Position numbers and translations under genes: made by a program
Shown here: piece by piece, positions 31,151 to 39,284 of the stretch
How the letters are laid out: each line of letters opens with the position of its first letter
Position numbering within the stretch: the first letter of the stretch is position 1
Origin: Melioribacteraceae bacterium
Lineage (GTDB): Bacteria; Bacteroidota; Ignavibacteria; Ignavibacteriales; Melioribacteraceae
DNA length: 64,000 bases
Direction of reading: 5' to 3'
Assembly: GCA_026983955.1 (NCBI GenBank)
Contig: JALSTB010000029.1
Coordinates: 1 to 64,000, forward strand
The notes under the pieces: model-generated
What the model was told of the DNA's origin: nothing
What the model saw: the letters and a program-made list of their open reading frames with translations, nothing else
Database searches by the model: none

Positions 31151-32014
31151 TCAAGCGGATTTTTTATTTGCGATCGATTTATCGTTAAGTTTGAAAATTT
31201 TAGGTTTCTTATCGTTTTCGTAGTTACCCATGGAATCGCTTACATACCACCAACTTTCCGGCACTTCCACTATGTAATTTCCGCTCTTTTCGTGTGCCGT
31301 TTCCAAAATCAAATCGAAAACATCAACCGGCAAATCTAAACTTATTTTTAATTTACTTGAAAAATCATAATTTTGATTTTGAGCTTTAACGTAGTATTGG
31401 GAAAAGTGAAAAACCGCGTCGGAGTTTTTCGCAGCGGTAACAACAGGAAATGTATGTAAAAGCAATATAAAATCGAGTTTCAAAGAAGAATATTTTTCGT
31501 ACAAATAATCGAGGTAAGTTAAATTTGCCACACCTTCGTTTCTGTTACCGAATAATTGCCATAACCCCGTAATTCCGGGTTTCGATTCAAGTTTGCTTCT
31601 TTCCTCATAAAACTCGGGGAAATCCTTTTTCAAAATTTCCAAATCGTGTATCATCAATGGTCGCGGACCAACAATGCTCATTTGCCCCATCAAAACATTA
31701 ATAAATTGGGGAATTTCATCCAGACCGGTTCTACGCAACCATTTTGCAAACGGTGAAATTTTTTCGCTCAAAAACGGTTTTAGAAAAATATTATTGTTAT
31801 CTATTAATTTCGATTGATGACTGGCTTCGGTTTTTATGGTTTTTAATTTGAAAATTTTAAATCTGTGCTTTTCCAGTGTAAGTCCGCGTTCTTGTACAAA
31901 AACCGGGAATTCACCGAGTTCAATAAAAAGAATTATTGAAAAAATTATTACGAGCGGAAACAGTGCAATTAGAAGAATAATTGCAACAAAAACATCAAAA
32001 AATCTTTTTATCAT
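31151..32014 (-). CDS. bacterial sugar transferase (undecaprenyl-phosphate glycosyl-1-phosphate transferase type)
   Basis: A WcaJ/PssY-like enzyme that loads a sugar-phosphate onto undecaprenyl phosphate to start exopolysaccharide or O-antigen units. The start used is the ATG at 32014, because the family begins at IKRFFDVFVAIILLIALFPL (membrane helix/reentrant segment). An in-frame ATG at 32074 would add 20 residues. Core motifs follow: LRRTGLDEIPQFINVLMGQM, SIVGPRPL and KPGITGLWQLFGNR. The last ~80 residues form an extension beyond the usual end. It lies 73 bases downstream of the MlaE-type permease gene, with no terminator seen. Confidence 0.88.
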   Translation of the reverse strand: MIKRFFDVFVAIILLIALFPLVIIFSIILFIELGEFPVFVQERGLTLEKHRFKIFKLKTIKTEASHQSKLIDNNNIFLKPFLSEKISPFAKWLRRTGLDEIPQFINVLMGQMSIVGPRPLMIHDLEILKKDFPEFYEERSKLESKPGITGLWQLFGNRNEGVANLTYLDYLYEKYSSLKLDFILLLHTFPVVTAAKNSDAVFHFSQYYVKAQNQNYDFSSKLKISLDLPVDVFDLILETAHEKSGNYIVEVPESWWYVSDSMGNYENDKKPKIFKLNDKSIANKKSA

Positions 32015-32086
32015 AAAAATGTTATTTTCATTTCCGGGAATATGTGAACTAAAAACATTCATAAATATACACAAAAGTATTTGAAA

Positions 32087-32860
32087 TCAAAAAATAATTG
32101 ACCATAAAATATAGTCAGATATTAAGATAACCGCCGACGCATAAACAAAAGCTTTAATTGTAGAAAGACCCACTCCCTCAGCGCCGCCGCCGGTATGAAA
32201 CCCGATATGACATCCCAAAAGTGCAGTCATTCCACCGAAAACCATCCCTTTGAACATACCGAAAGTAAAATCACCCATAGCAAAAAATCTTTTCACGGAA
32301 AAGAAAAATACGTCAAAAGATATGCCAAGAAAATAGTTGGATACAAGGTAAGCGCCAAAAACAGCAATAACATCGGCGAAAATAATTAATAACGGTAACA
32401 TAACAACAGCGGCAAAAAATCTCGGCATAGCCAAAAATCGAACCGGATTAATTCCCATGGTTTCAAGGGCATCAATTTGTTCGGTTACTTTCATCGAGCC
32501 GATTTCCGCTGCAATTGAGGCTCCAACTCTGCCGGCAATAATTATTCCTGTTAAAACCGGACCGAGTTCGGTAATAATTGCCCTGCTTGTTGCAGTTCCC
32601 AAGAACGACAAAGGTGCAAGCCCTTTTAATTGATAAGCCGCCTGCCAAGCTGCAACAGCACCGGTGAATATTGCAATGATTATTACAAGCGGCAAGGAAT
32701 TAACCCCAATGTGCTCCATTTGACTTAAAACCAATTTCCGCTTTTTCAAAACCGAAGGGGTTTGTTTAATTATTCCAAAGAACAAATTTGCAACTTGACC
32801 CAACTCCTGAAAAAAAGATAACGAAGCCGCACCCAATTTTTCAAAAATGACGGTTATCAT
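32087..32860 (-). CDS. mlaE: MlaE/YrbE-family ABC transporter permease
   Basis: The inner-membrane permease of an Mla-type lipid transporter that moves phospholipids between the membranes. The 257 residues hold about five hydrophobic segments. Family blocks are present: IIIAGRVGASIAAEIGSMKV, TEQIDALETMGINPVRFLAM and the tail ALLGCHIGFHTGGGAEGVG. Its ATPase and MCE partners (mlaF, mlaD) are not in the window. Downstream lies the sugar transferase. Confidence 0.93.
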   Translation of the reverse strand: MITVIFEKLGAASLSFFQELGQVANLFFGIIKQTPSVLKKRKLVLSQMEHIGVNSLPLVIIIAIFTGAVAAWQAAYQLKGLAPLSFLGTATSRAIITELGPVLTGIIIAGRVGASIAAEIGSMKVTEQIDALETMGINPVRFLAMPRFFAAVVMLPLLIIFADVIAVFGAYLVSNYFLGISFDVFFFSVKRFFAMGDFTFGMFKGMVFGGMTALLGCHIGFHTGGGAEGVGLSTIKAFVYASAVILISDYILWSIIF

Positions 32861-33018
32861 AGCAAAGTTTCATCCCATCTTTTATATTTTCGAAAAAAAA
32901 TTGTTTTTATAAACTAAAGAAAAGAAAAATCTTATCGAATAAAACAGTAAGTTACCATTTTTCTGCAGATATACAAAAACACATGGTTAAAATTAGACAT
33001 AAATAACTTATTTTTGTA

Positions 33019-33048
33019 TTGACTATGTGTACATTTTTTTATTATTTT
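33019..33048 (+). promoter_or_regulatory. candidate promoter of the ilvE leader
   Basis: TTGACT (33019-33024), an 18-base spacer and TATTTT (33043-33048) lie about 47 bases before the leader-peptide ATG. The -35 element is one base off TTGACA. Position and spacing fit the leader/terminator arrangement that follows. The 381-base gap 32861-33241 between mlaE and ilvE is filled by this promoter, the leader peptide and the terminator; the mlaE-side 150 bases show nothing clear. Confidence 0.55.
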
Positions 33049-33094
33049 ATATGACCGAAGCAGTAACTTCGTAAACGGAAAAACGGAAAGATAG

Positions 33095-33202
33095 ATGAAC
33101 TTTTTAGTACAAAATCTCATTTTAATACTATCTCTAATTCTTATTGACGACAGGTTTTCCATATTCAATCCCGGTCGGTTATTCCGCCGGGATTTTTTTT
33201 GA
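33095..33202 (+). CDS. ilvE leader peptide rich in branched-chain codons
   Basis: A 35-codon ORF with a GGAAAG ribosome site 4 bases before its ATG. Codons 4-17 read L V Q N L I L I L S L I L I: six Leu, four Ile and one Val among fourteen. That bias is typical of leader peptides controlling branched-chain amino acid genes by ribosome stalling. The frame continues through the downstream terminator hairpin and stops with TGA directly after its T run. The next gene is branched-chain aminotransferase, which fits. No homology search was possible. A short membrane peptide is the alternative reading. Confidence 0.7.
   Translation: MNFLVQNLILILSLILIDDRFSIFNPGRLFRRDFF
33167..33200 (+). terminator. 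attenuator terminator upstream of ilvE
   Basis: The stem AATCCCGGTCGG/CCGCCGGGATT, with a TTATT loop and a run of eight T, ends 42 bases before the ilvE start. It lies between the ilvE promoter and the gene, so it must be bypassed for expression. One possible antiterminator is TGACCGA at 33052-33058 pairing with TCGGTTA at 33175-33181, but this is weak evidence. Confidence 0.8.
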
Positions 33203-33241
33203 TAAAAAGTTTTTTTCAACCCAAAAAGCAAAGGGGAAGCT

Positions 33242-34312
33242 ATGATTGACATTATTTTTAAGGATGTTGAACAACCAAAAGATGTAAAATTGCCGGACAA
33301 TTTGATTTTCGGACGCACATTTACCGATCATGTGTTCGAAATGGATTATGATGATGCCCTGGGAGGTTGGCACAATCCTACAATCAAAAAGTTTGGCGAT
33401 TTGAAAATGAGCCCCGCAACGATGGTTCTCCACTACGGTCAAGCAATTTTTGAAGGGATGAAAGCTTACAAACAAGATAACGGCAGGATCGCATTATTCC
33501 GCCCCGACGAACATTTTAAAAGATTAAACCGCTCTGCCGACAGAATGTGTGTTCCCTTGATCGATGAAAAATTTTTGTTGGATGCACTGATCGAATTAAT
33601 AAAAATCGATAAAGATTGGATACCGACAAAACCCGGGCACGCTTTGTATATCCGCCCATTGATTTTTGCAACCGACCCGTTTTTAGGTGTTAGAGCATCG
33701 AATAATTATAAATTGATTATTATGCTTAGTCCGGTTGGACCATATTACCCCGAAGGATTCAAACCGGTACCAATTTTGGCCACCGACAAATACGTACGTG
33801 CCGTTCGCAAGGGTGTAGGCGAATGCAAAACCGCCGGGAACTATGCTGCAAGTTTAGCCGCACAACGTGAAGCCATTAAAGAAGGGTACACTCAAGTTCT
33901 CTGGTTGGATGCAATAGAACAAAAATACTTGGAAGAAGTTGGGACAATGAATATCTTCGTACAATTTGAAGATGAAGTTGCAACTCCGCCGCTTACCGGC
34001 AGTATTTTACCCGGTATTACACGCAAATCGGTGTTGCAAATATTAAAAGATTGGAATTACAACGTAAACGAAAGACCGATTGCGCTGCAAGAAGTAATCG
34101 ACCGTTACCACGACGGATCGCTCGTGGAAATTTTCGGTAGCGGAACCGCTGCAGTAATTTCTTCTTTAAGCAAATTGAAATATCACGATACCGTCCTCAC
34201 TTTCAGTGAAGACAAAGCAGGTGAACTGGGAACAAAATTATATAACGAAATTACAGACATCCAATACGGTAGAAAAGAAGACAGATATAATTGGTTGAAA
34301 TACATCGATTAA
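33242..34312 (+). CDS. ilvE: branched-chain amino acid aminotransferase
   Basis: A fold-type IV PLP enzyme making or degrading Leu, Ile and Val with glutamate as partner. The 356 residues correspond to the longer BCAT subgroup. Landmarks are VLHYGQAIFEGMKAYK, ALYIRPLIFATD, the PLP lysine Lys196 in GVGECKTAGNYAASL and EVGTMNIFV. A GGGGAAG-type ribosome site precedes the ATG. A leader peptide and attenuator upstream suggest control by branched-chain amino acid supply. A terminator follows the gene, so it is probably monocistronic. Confidence 0.95.
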   Translation: MIDIIFKDVEQPKDVKLPDNLIFGRTFTDHVFEMDYDDALGGWHNPTIKKFGDLKMSPATMVLHYGQAIFEGMKAYKQDNGRIALFRPDEHFKRLNRSADRMCVPLIDEKFLLDALIELIKIDKDWIPTKPGHALYIRPLIFATDPFLGVRASNNYKLIIMLSPVGPYYPEGFKPVPILATDKYVRAVRKGVGECKTAGNYAASLAAQREAIKEGYTQVLWLDAIEQKYLEEVGTMNIFVQFEDEVATPPLTGSILPGITRKSVLQILKDWNYNVNERPIALQEVIDRYHDGSLVEIFGSGTAAVISSLSKLKYHDTVLTFSEDKAGELGTKLYNEITDIQYGRKEDRYNWLKYID

Positions 34313-34331
34313 AGTAATTCTTGCCTCCTGG

Positions 34332-34364
34332 AAAAGGTCGCTTTTAAGCGGCCTTTTTTATTTT
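34332..34364 (+). terminator. terminator after ilvE
   Basis: The stem GGTCGC/GCGGCC (one G-T pair) has loop TTTTAA and a T-rich tail, 20-50 bases past the ilvE stop. It separates ilvE from the lexA promoter. Confidence 0.85.
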
Positions 34365-34374
34365 AAAATTTCCC

Positions 34375-34414
34375 TTGACAAAGTGTACAAAAGTTCACTA
34401 TATTTGTAGTGAAC
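34375..34414 (+). promoter_or_regulatory. lexA promoter with overlapping palindromic operator (SOS box)
   Basis: TTGACA (34375-34380), an 18-base spacer and TATATT (34399-34404, continuing as TATATTTG) form a near-consensus promoter. Over it lies GTTCACTA-N6-TAGTGAAC (34393-34414), a perfect 8+8 inverted repeat that covers the whole -10 element. Binding there would block RNA polymerase, so this is the natural LexA autorepression site. The binding protein is inferred from position. Confidence 0.8.
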
Positions 34415-34429
34415 AAAATACCACTAACC

Positions 34430-35062
34430 ATGAGAAAAAAATTAACACAACGGCAACTTGAAATTCTGAATTTTATTGAAGAATTTGTTGAAGAATACAA
34501 CTATCCGCCCACATACCGTCAAATAGGTGAGAAATTCAATATAGCCAGTACTTTCGGTGTTAAAAGGCATATCGATGCACTGGTAAAAAAAGGATACCTT
34601 ACGACCGAAAGCAACTCTTCCAGATCCATTGCGGTTAAGGGACAAAAGAGAAACGGGGATTGCAAAGAAAATTCAACCGTATCAATTCCACTTATAGGGC
34701 GCGTTGCCGCCGGTTACCCCGTTTTGGCCGAAGAAAATATTGAAGGACAATTTAATATCGATTCCGCTTTACTTAATAACAATACAAATTTATTCGGACT
34801 GAAAGTACGTGGCGACAGTATGATTAATTCCGGAATTTTCGACGGCGATTTGGTGATTGTAAAATCACAGAATTATTGCAATAACGGAGATATTATCGTT
34901 GCCCTTGTTGAGGATGAATCCACTTTAAAAAGATATGTAAAAAAAGGACGCAAAACTTTTCTTATGCCGGAAAATCCGGATTTCGAACCTATTGATGTTA
35001 CAAAAAACAAAAATTTTCATATTGTCGGGAAAGTGATAGCCGTTTACAGGAGTTTTAACTAA
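34430..35062 (+). CDS. lexA: LexA repressor
   Basis: The SOS repressor, 210 residues from the ATG at 34430. An upstream GTG at 34409 would start inside the operator and is not chosen. The N-terminal winged helix is LTQRQLEILNFIEEFVEEYN, then YPPTYRQIGEKFNI. The cleavage site is Ala94-Gly95 in RVAAGYPV. The catalytic pair is Ser130 in VRGDSMINSG and Lys167 in STLKRYVKK, with the same spacing as in Escherichia coli LexA. All self-cleavage residues are present. Two small genes follow closely and may share its promoter. Confidence 0.96.
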   Translation: MRKKLTQRQLEILNFIEEFVEEYNYPPTYRQIGEKFNIASTFGVKRHIDALVKKGYLTTESNSSRSIAVKGQKRNGDCKENSTVSIPLIGRVAAGYPVLAEENIEGQFNIDSALLNNNTNLFGLKVRGDSMINSGIFDGDLVIVKSQNYCNNGDIIVALVEDESTLKRYVKKGRKTFLMPENPDFEPIDVTKNKNFHIVGKVIAVYRSFN

Positions 35063-35063
35063 T

Positions 35064-35312
35064 ATGAAATCGGAAATTTTTAACAAAGCCATTATGCAAA
35101 GACACAGAATTACGTTTTTGTACGATTTCCGGATAATTACGCTTGAACCGTATTACATTGGAATAAACAAAAACGGAAACAAAGTGGTTTACGGAAGAGT
35201 AAACGGTACAAACAAAATTTGTGCATTTGAATACAACAAAATAACAAATATTAAAATTCATAATTCTCATAAATTTTCACCAATTATTCCTATTCTGCCT
35301 TCGCTAAACTAA
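35064..35312 (+). CDS. small WYL-like protein behind lexA
   Basis: An 82-residue protein starting 2 bases after lexA. Its core, FNKAIMQRHRITFLYDF then LEPYYIGINKNGNKVVYGR and CAFEYNKITNIKI, follows the strand pattern and 'xxPYYI...G...Y.R...F..xxI..I' rhythm of a WYL-type ligand-binding domain, without the classical W-Y-L triplet. I place it by eye only. There is no DNA-binding domain. Co-transcription with lexA suggests SOS induction. Confidence 0.65.
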   Translation: MKSEIFNKAIMQRHRITFLYDFRIITLEPYYIGINKNGNKVVYGRVNGTNKICAFEYNKITNIKIHNSHKFSPIIPILPSLN

Positions 35313-35324
35313 AATGGAGGAGAA

Positions 35325-35720
35325 ATGGATAAATCGACATACCAAATGAACGTCGATAGTTTGATTGAGCACTTCTGGAAACACGGCTTCCTTACTCTCA
35401 GAAGAAAATTCGGTACTTATTTGCCGGAACCGGATACAATCGGCAAATACGAAGTTGATGCCATAGGCAAACAAAAATCGAAATATGCAATCGGTATAAT
35501 ATTAACGGAAAAAGATTTGGACAACCCGAAAATATATTCGAAACTTGAATTCCTCTCAACAAGGGAAACAAAATTTTCCCGTAAAAAAGTAACTCTGTTT
35601 GTCGGGGTGCCAAAAGCACTATTAAACAAAGCAAAACTCATTGTCTCCAGTCTTTCGGAACCTGCACGCAAAAACATTAAACTTGTTCCGATTTCCTCCG
35701 GAACACAGCGATACAATTAA
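35325..35720 (+). CDS. hypothetical protein in the lexA operon
   Basis: A 131-residue protein 13 bases after the WYL-like gene, with a GGAGG ribosome site. The predicted order is helix (SLIEHFWKHGF), strand, strand KYEVDAIGKQKSKYAIGIIL, helix (PKIYSKLEFLS), strand KVTLFVGVP, helix, strand. This order and the 'EVDAIG' strand recall the restriction-endonuclease-like fold. The ExK half of that active site is missing, so catalysis is doubtful. No family is assigned. Its place behind lexA suggests a DNA-damage role, which is inference. Confidence 0.65.
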   Translation: MDKSTYQMNVDSLIEHFWKHGFLTLRRKFGTYLPEPDTIGKYEVDAIGKQKSKYAIGIILTEKDLDNPKIYSKLEFLSTRETKFSRKKVTLFVGVPKALLNKAKLIVSSLSEPARKNIKLVPISSGTQRYN

Positions 35721-35904
35721 AATCCGGGCGTCCAGAAAAAAAATTCCTCTTTTTGAAAACAAATTCCGAATTGGATTGTATAAAAACCGGGCTTCTGAAT
35801 TACCGGATACAAACCGGCATATCTTTAGCTCCGATTTAAAATGATTAATTCGATTTTCAACTGAAACCAAAATAAACAATAAAAACAAAGAACAAGGCTC
35901 TACC

Positions 35905-35933
35905 TTGACATTTATTCAACCGTCGTTTATTTT
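35905..35933 (+). promoter_or_regulatory. candidate promoter of uppS-bamA-ompH
   Basis: TTGACA (35905-35910), a 17-base spacer and TATTTT (35928-35933) lie 34 bases before the uppS start. The rest of the 246-base gap after the lexA operon shows nothing clear. Confidence 0.6.
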
Positions 35934-35966
35934 GGAAGGTCTAATTAAAATTAATGAGAGCATGAA

Positions 35967-36788
35967 TTGGCAAAAAAATTAAGTAAGAATGATTTACTCC
36001 GACTCGATGATTTGAAAGAGACCGGAAATATTCCAGAACACATTGCAATTATTATGGACGGAAACGGGCGGTGGGCTCGAAAACGTGGACTTCCCCGCGC
36101 TACAGGTCACAAAAAAGGTGTTGATACGGTTAGAATAGTCGTTGAAGCTTGCATTAAATTGGGGGTGAAATACCTCACATTGTATACTTTCAGCACTGAA
36201 AATTGGAAAAGACCAAAAAACGAAATTACCACATTAATGAAATTGATGGTGAGAAGCCTTCAAACAGAAACCAACGAATTGCACGCAAACGGAGTACGAA
36301 TAAACACAATAGGTGAAATAGATGCTCTCCCCGATGCAGTGCAAAACGAATTGAAGCAAGCCATTGAGAGAACCAAAAACAACAATAAACTCGTACTCAA
36401 CTTGGCGGTTAGCTACAGCGGTCGTTGGGAAATTACCGAAGCGGTAAAAAAAATCGCACAAGAATATAAAGACGGTAAAATAGAACTTTCGGATATTAAC
36501 GACGAATTGGTTTCAAATCATCTTACCACCGCGGGAATGCCCGATCCCGATTTAATGATTAGAAGCGGCGGTGAATATAGAATAAGCAACTTTTTAGTCT
36601 GGCAAATTGCATATTCCGAATTGTATGTAACAAAAGTTTTATGGCCTGAATTTAAATGCAAAAACTTAATTGATGCCATAAGGGATTATCAAAAAAGAGA
36701 AAGAAGATTCGGTTTAACCAGTGAACAATTATCAAACAACTTCAAGCGATCAAAGAATGTTAAAAACCTGTCTAAAGAATTGGTGTAG
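35967..36788 (+). CDS. uppS: isoprenyl transferase (undecaprenyl diphosphate synthase)
   Basis: A cis-prenyltransferase making the C55 carrier lipid for peptidoglycan and LPS. Motifs are AIIMDGNGRWARKRGLPRAT, HKKGVDTVR, LTLYTFSTENWKRP and, near the end, MPDPDLMIRSGGEYRISNFL. The start must be TTG at 35967: neither nearby ATG is in frame and the next in-frame Met lies within the catalytic motif. 273 residues is slightly long. Its 3' end overlaps bamA. Confidence 0.95.
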   Translation: MAKKLSKNDLLRLDDLKETGNIPEHIAIIMDGNGRWARKRGLPRATGHKKGVDTVRIVVEACIKLGVKYLTLYTFSTENWKRPKNEITTLMKLMVRSLQTETNELHANGVRINTIGEIDALPDAVQNELKQAIERTKNNNKLVLNLAVSYSGRWEITEAVKKIAQEYKDGKIELSDINDELVSNHLTTAGMPDPDLMIRSGGEYRISNFLVWQIAYSELYVTKVLWPEFKCKNLIDAIRDYQKRERRFGLTSEQLSNNFKRSKNVKNLSKELV

Positions 36789-39261
36789 TCTCTGCCTTCT
36801 AACTTTTTTAATTGTTACCAATTTAAGTTTTGCTCAGTTTCAGAAGGCAAACTATAAAATTTTGGGAATATCGGTTGAAGGCAACAAAACAGCGGATTCG
36901 AGAACCGTAATAGCCAACAGCGGCTTGCGTGAAGGAAACGAAATTGAGGTGCCCGGTGACGCAACAAATAACGCTATTAAAAGATTGTGGGCTTTGGGCA
37001 TTTTCAAAGATGTACAAATCATAATCGATAAAAAAATTGACAACGGCGTTTTCCTTCTGATTAAAGTGCAGGAATTACCCCGTGCCGAAGATATACGGGT
37101 GCGTGGTAACGACGAACTGGATGAAGATGATATAAAAAAAGAAGTTCAAATTATTAGAGGTCAAACTTTAAAACCTCAAGAAATAAAATCCGCTCAATAC
37201 AAAATCAAAAAACTATACGAAAAGGAAGGATTTTTAAACGCCCGCATCACTCCCCTTTTATATTCTTTTTTCGATGCCGATACAAGCGAAGATGAAATAA
37301 CGGTTACTTGGCGCAACGACAAAGATTTATCCGATGAATACCAAACGAAATACGATTATTCCCCGGGCAATAGAACAAATCTGGTAAGAAAAATCAAGGA
37401 CCGAAAGCTCTTACTGTTCGATATAGACGAAGGCGATAAAGTTATAGTTAAAAAAATTAAATTTGTAGGAAATGAAAACTTTGACGATGACGATTTAAAA
37501 TCGGAATTTGACGAAACCAAAGAAGACGCATGGTGGAGATTTTGGAGCAGTGCAACTTTTAATAAAGAAGACTTCGAAAAAGACAAAGAACTGTTAACAA
37601 AGTTTTACAAGAAAAACGGTTTCCGCGATTTTGAAATTTTGGGAGACACGCTTCTTTTTTCACCCGATAAAAAATTCGTCGATATTATAATCAGCGTTGA
37701 CGAAGGTCCGCAATATAAAATTAGAAACATTATTTGGGAAGGAAACGCGGTTTACCCCGCCGAGGCATTGAACAGACGGCTCGATTTCAGAAAAGGCGAT
37801 ATTTACGATTTCGAAAAGTTTAATCAAAACCTGTACGGCAACGAAACCCAAACCGATGTTGCATCACTTTACATGGATAACGGCTACTTGCGTTTTACAC
37901 AAGAAGTAAGTGAAAAACTCGTTCCGCCGGATTCGGTTGATATAATTATTCACGTTACCGAAAACAATAAATTCAGAATCGGGCGGGTGGACATAACAGG
38001 AAACAACAGAACAAAAGACAAGGTAATCCGGCGGGAACTTTACACCATTCCGGGCGACTATTTCAGACGCAGCGCAATTTTCAGAAGCATGCAACAGTTA
38101 GCTAATCTTAAATATTTTAATGTTGAAAAACTTTACAAAGAAGGTGTTAATCCCCGTCCGGTTGACGACAGTACAGTTGCGCTGGTTTACAAAGTAGAAG
38201 AAAAATCAAGCGATTATCTGAATGCTTCTATCGGTTATAACGGGGTTTTCGGATTCAGCGGTTCAATAGGCGTTACACTCTCGAACTTTTCTATCTCCGA
38301 ACCTTTCCAATTGGGCGGCGGGCAACAACTCGATTTTAATTGGCAATTCGGTGTTGGAAACTTCTACCGTACGTTCAACTTCGGGTTTACCGAACCGTGG
38401 TTTTTGGATACCCCCACTTTGTTGGGTTTCAATTTGTTCGACACACGCCAACGATACATATACGATTTAAGGCAATCGGGAATAACATTACGGTTGGGTC
38501 GCCGCTTAACCTGGCCGGACGATAGATTTTACGTTCAAGGAATAATGAAATTTCAATACAACAACGTTATTGACGGACGCGGATTTTATTTGGAAGGTTT
38601 AACCAGGCAATACACCCTCGGTGCTACCATCGCACGAACGGATATTGATAATCCCATCTTCCCGTCAACAGGTTCCAAAATTTCACTTAATGCGGAACTC
38701 TCGGGCGGTCCGTTCCTTCCGGGAAATGTGGATTATGCCAAATTCCAATTCAAAACGGAATGGTACAGAAGATTGTTCAACTCGAACAGGGTAACTTTTT
38801 ATACCGGAATTGACTTGGGATATATTCACGAAATTGTTGACGGAACACCGATTCAGCCGTTTGAATTTTTCTACATGGGTGGTAACGGTTTGGTTATTGC
38901 AACCACTCCGCTTAGAGGTTACGACGACCGGTCGGTTGGTCCGCGCAGAACAGCCGAAGGAGAAACTCAAGTTCTCGGTGGACGTGTAATGGCTAAATAT
39001 ACAATGGAACTTAGAGCGGCTTTGGTTTTGGAACCCATGCCGATTTATGTTTTGGCTTTTGCCGAAGCCGGTAACACATTCTTAAATCTGGAAAGCGCCA
39101 ATCTTCTCGATCTCCGCAGATCGGTTGGACTTGGTGCACGTATTTTAATCAACCCAATCGGTTTAATCGGATTCGATTACGGTTACGGTTTCGACCGCCG
39201 CGCCGTCGATGGTAAAGAACCGCAGTGGGTATTTCATTTCCAATTCGGAAGAGGATTTTAA
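36757..39261 (+). CDS. bamA: outer membrane protein assembly factor BamA
   Basis: BamA is the Omp85 insertase for outer-membrane beta-barrels. The start chosen is ATG 36757, giving a clean signal peptide (LKTCLKNWCSLCLLTFLIVT, cleavage near SFAQ). A GTG at 36721 is the upstream alternative. POTRA repeats follow (ILGISVEGNKTADSRTV; IRVRGNDELDEDDIKKEV; VKKIKFVGNENFDDDDLK; IRNIIWEGNAVYPAEAL; IGRVDITGNNRTKDKVIR). One POTRA carries an acidic insertion of about 50 residues. The barrel holds GGNGLVIATTPLRGYDDRSV and ends HFQFGRGF with terminal Phe. It overlaps uppS by 32 bases. Confidence 0.95.
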   Translation: MLKTCLKNWCSLCLLTFLIVTNLSFAQFQKANYKILGISVEGNKTADSRTVIANSGLREGNEIEVPGDATNNAIKRLWALGIFKDVQIIIDKKIDNGVFLLIKVQELPRAEDIRVRGNDELDEDDIKKEVQIIRGQTLKPQEIKSAQYKIKKLYEKEGFLNARITPLLYSFFDADTSEDEITVTWRNDKDLSDEYQTKYDYSPGNRTNLVRKIKDRKLLLFDIDEGDKVIVKKIKFVGNENFDDDDLKSEFDETKEDAWWRFWSSATFNKEDFEKDKELLTKFYKKNGFRDFEILGDTLLFSPDKKFVDIIISVDEGPQYKIRNIIWEGNAVYPAEALNRRLDFRKGDIYDFEKFNQNLYGNETQTDVASLYMDNGYLRFTQEVSEKLVPPDSVDIIIHVTENNKFRIGRVDITGNNRTKDKVIRRELYTIPGDYFRRSAIFRSMQQLANLKYFNVEKLYKEGVNPRPVDDSTVALVYKVEEKSSDYLNASIGYNGVFGFSGSIGVTLSNFSISEPFQLGGGQQLDFNWQFGVGNFYRTFNFGFTEPWFLDTPTLLGFNLFDTRQRYIYDLRQSGITLRLGRRLTWPDDRFYVQGIMKFQYNNVIDGRGFYLEGLTRQYTLGATIARTDIDNPIFPSTGSKISLNAELSGGPFLPGNVDYAKFQFKTEWYRRLFNSNRVTFYTGIDLGYIHEIVDGTPIQPFEFFYMGGNGLVIATTPLRGYDDRSVGPRRTAEGETQVLGGRVMAKYTMELRAALVLEPMPIYVLAFAEAGNTFLNLESANLLDLRRSVGLGARILINPIGLIGFDYGYGFDRRAVDGKEPQWVFHFQFGRGF

Positions 39262-39284
39262 TCAACAAAATAGAAGAGGTAACA

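Noticed and set aside
33095-33202. Clear classical antiterminator for the ilvE leader
   Set aside because: The only alternative pairing found by eye (33052-33058 with 33175-33181) is 7 bp and lies upstream of the leader ORF, so the mechanism is left open.
32861-33241. Replication origin at the strand switch
   Set aside because: No TTATCCACA-type cluster, and the gap is better explained by the ilvE control region. A lone TTTATCCACA inside tamB (~47,953) is within coding sequence.
32932-33318. 128-codon minus-strand ORF over the mlaE-ilvE gap
   Set aside because: Low-complexity composition; it overlaps the ilvE start, the leader peptide, the terminator and the promoter on the opposite strand.
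35325-35720. Active PD-(D/E)xK nuclease behind lexA
   Set aside because: The Asp-bearing strand is plausible, but the ExK residues are missing (YAIGII), so a catalytic claim is not supported.
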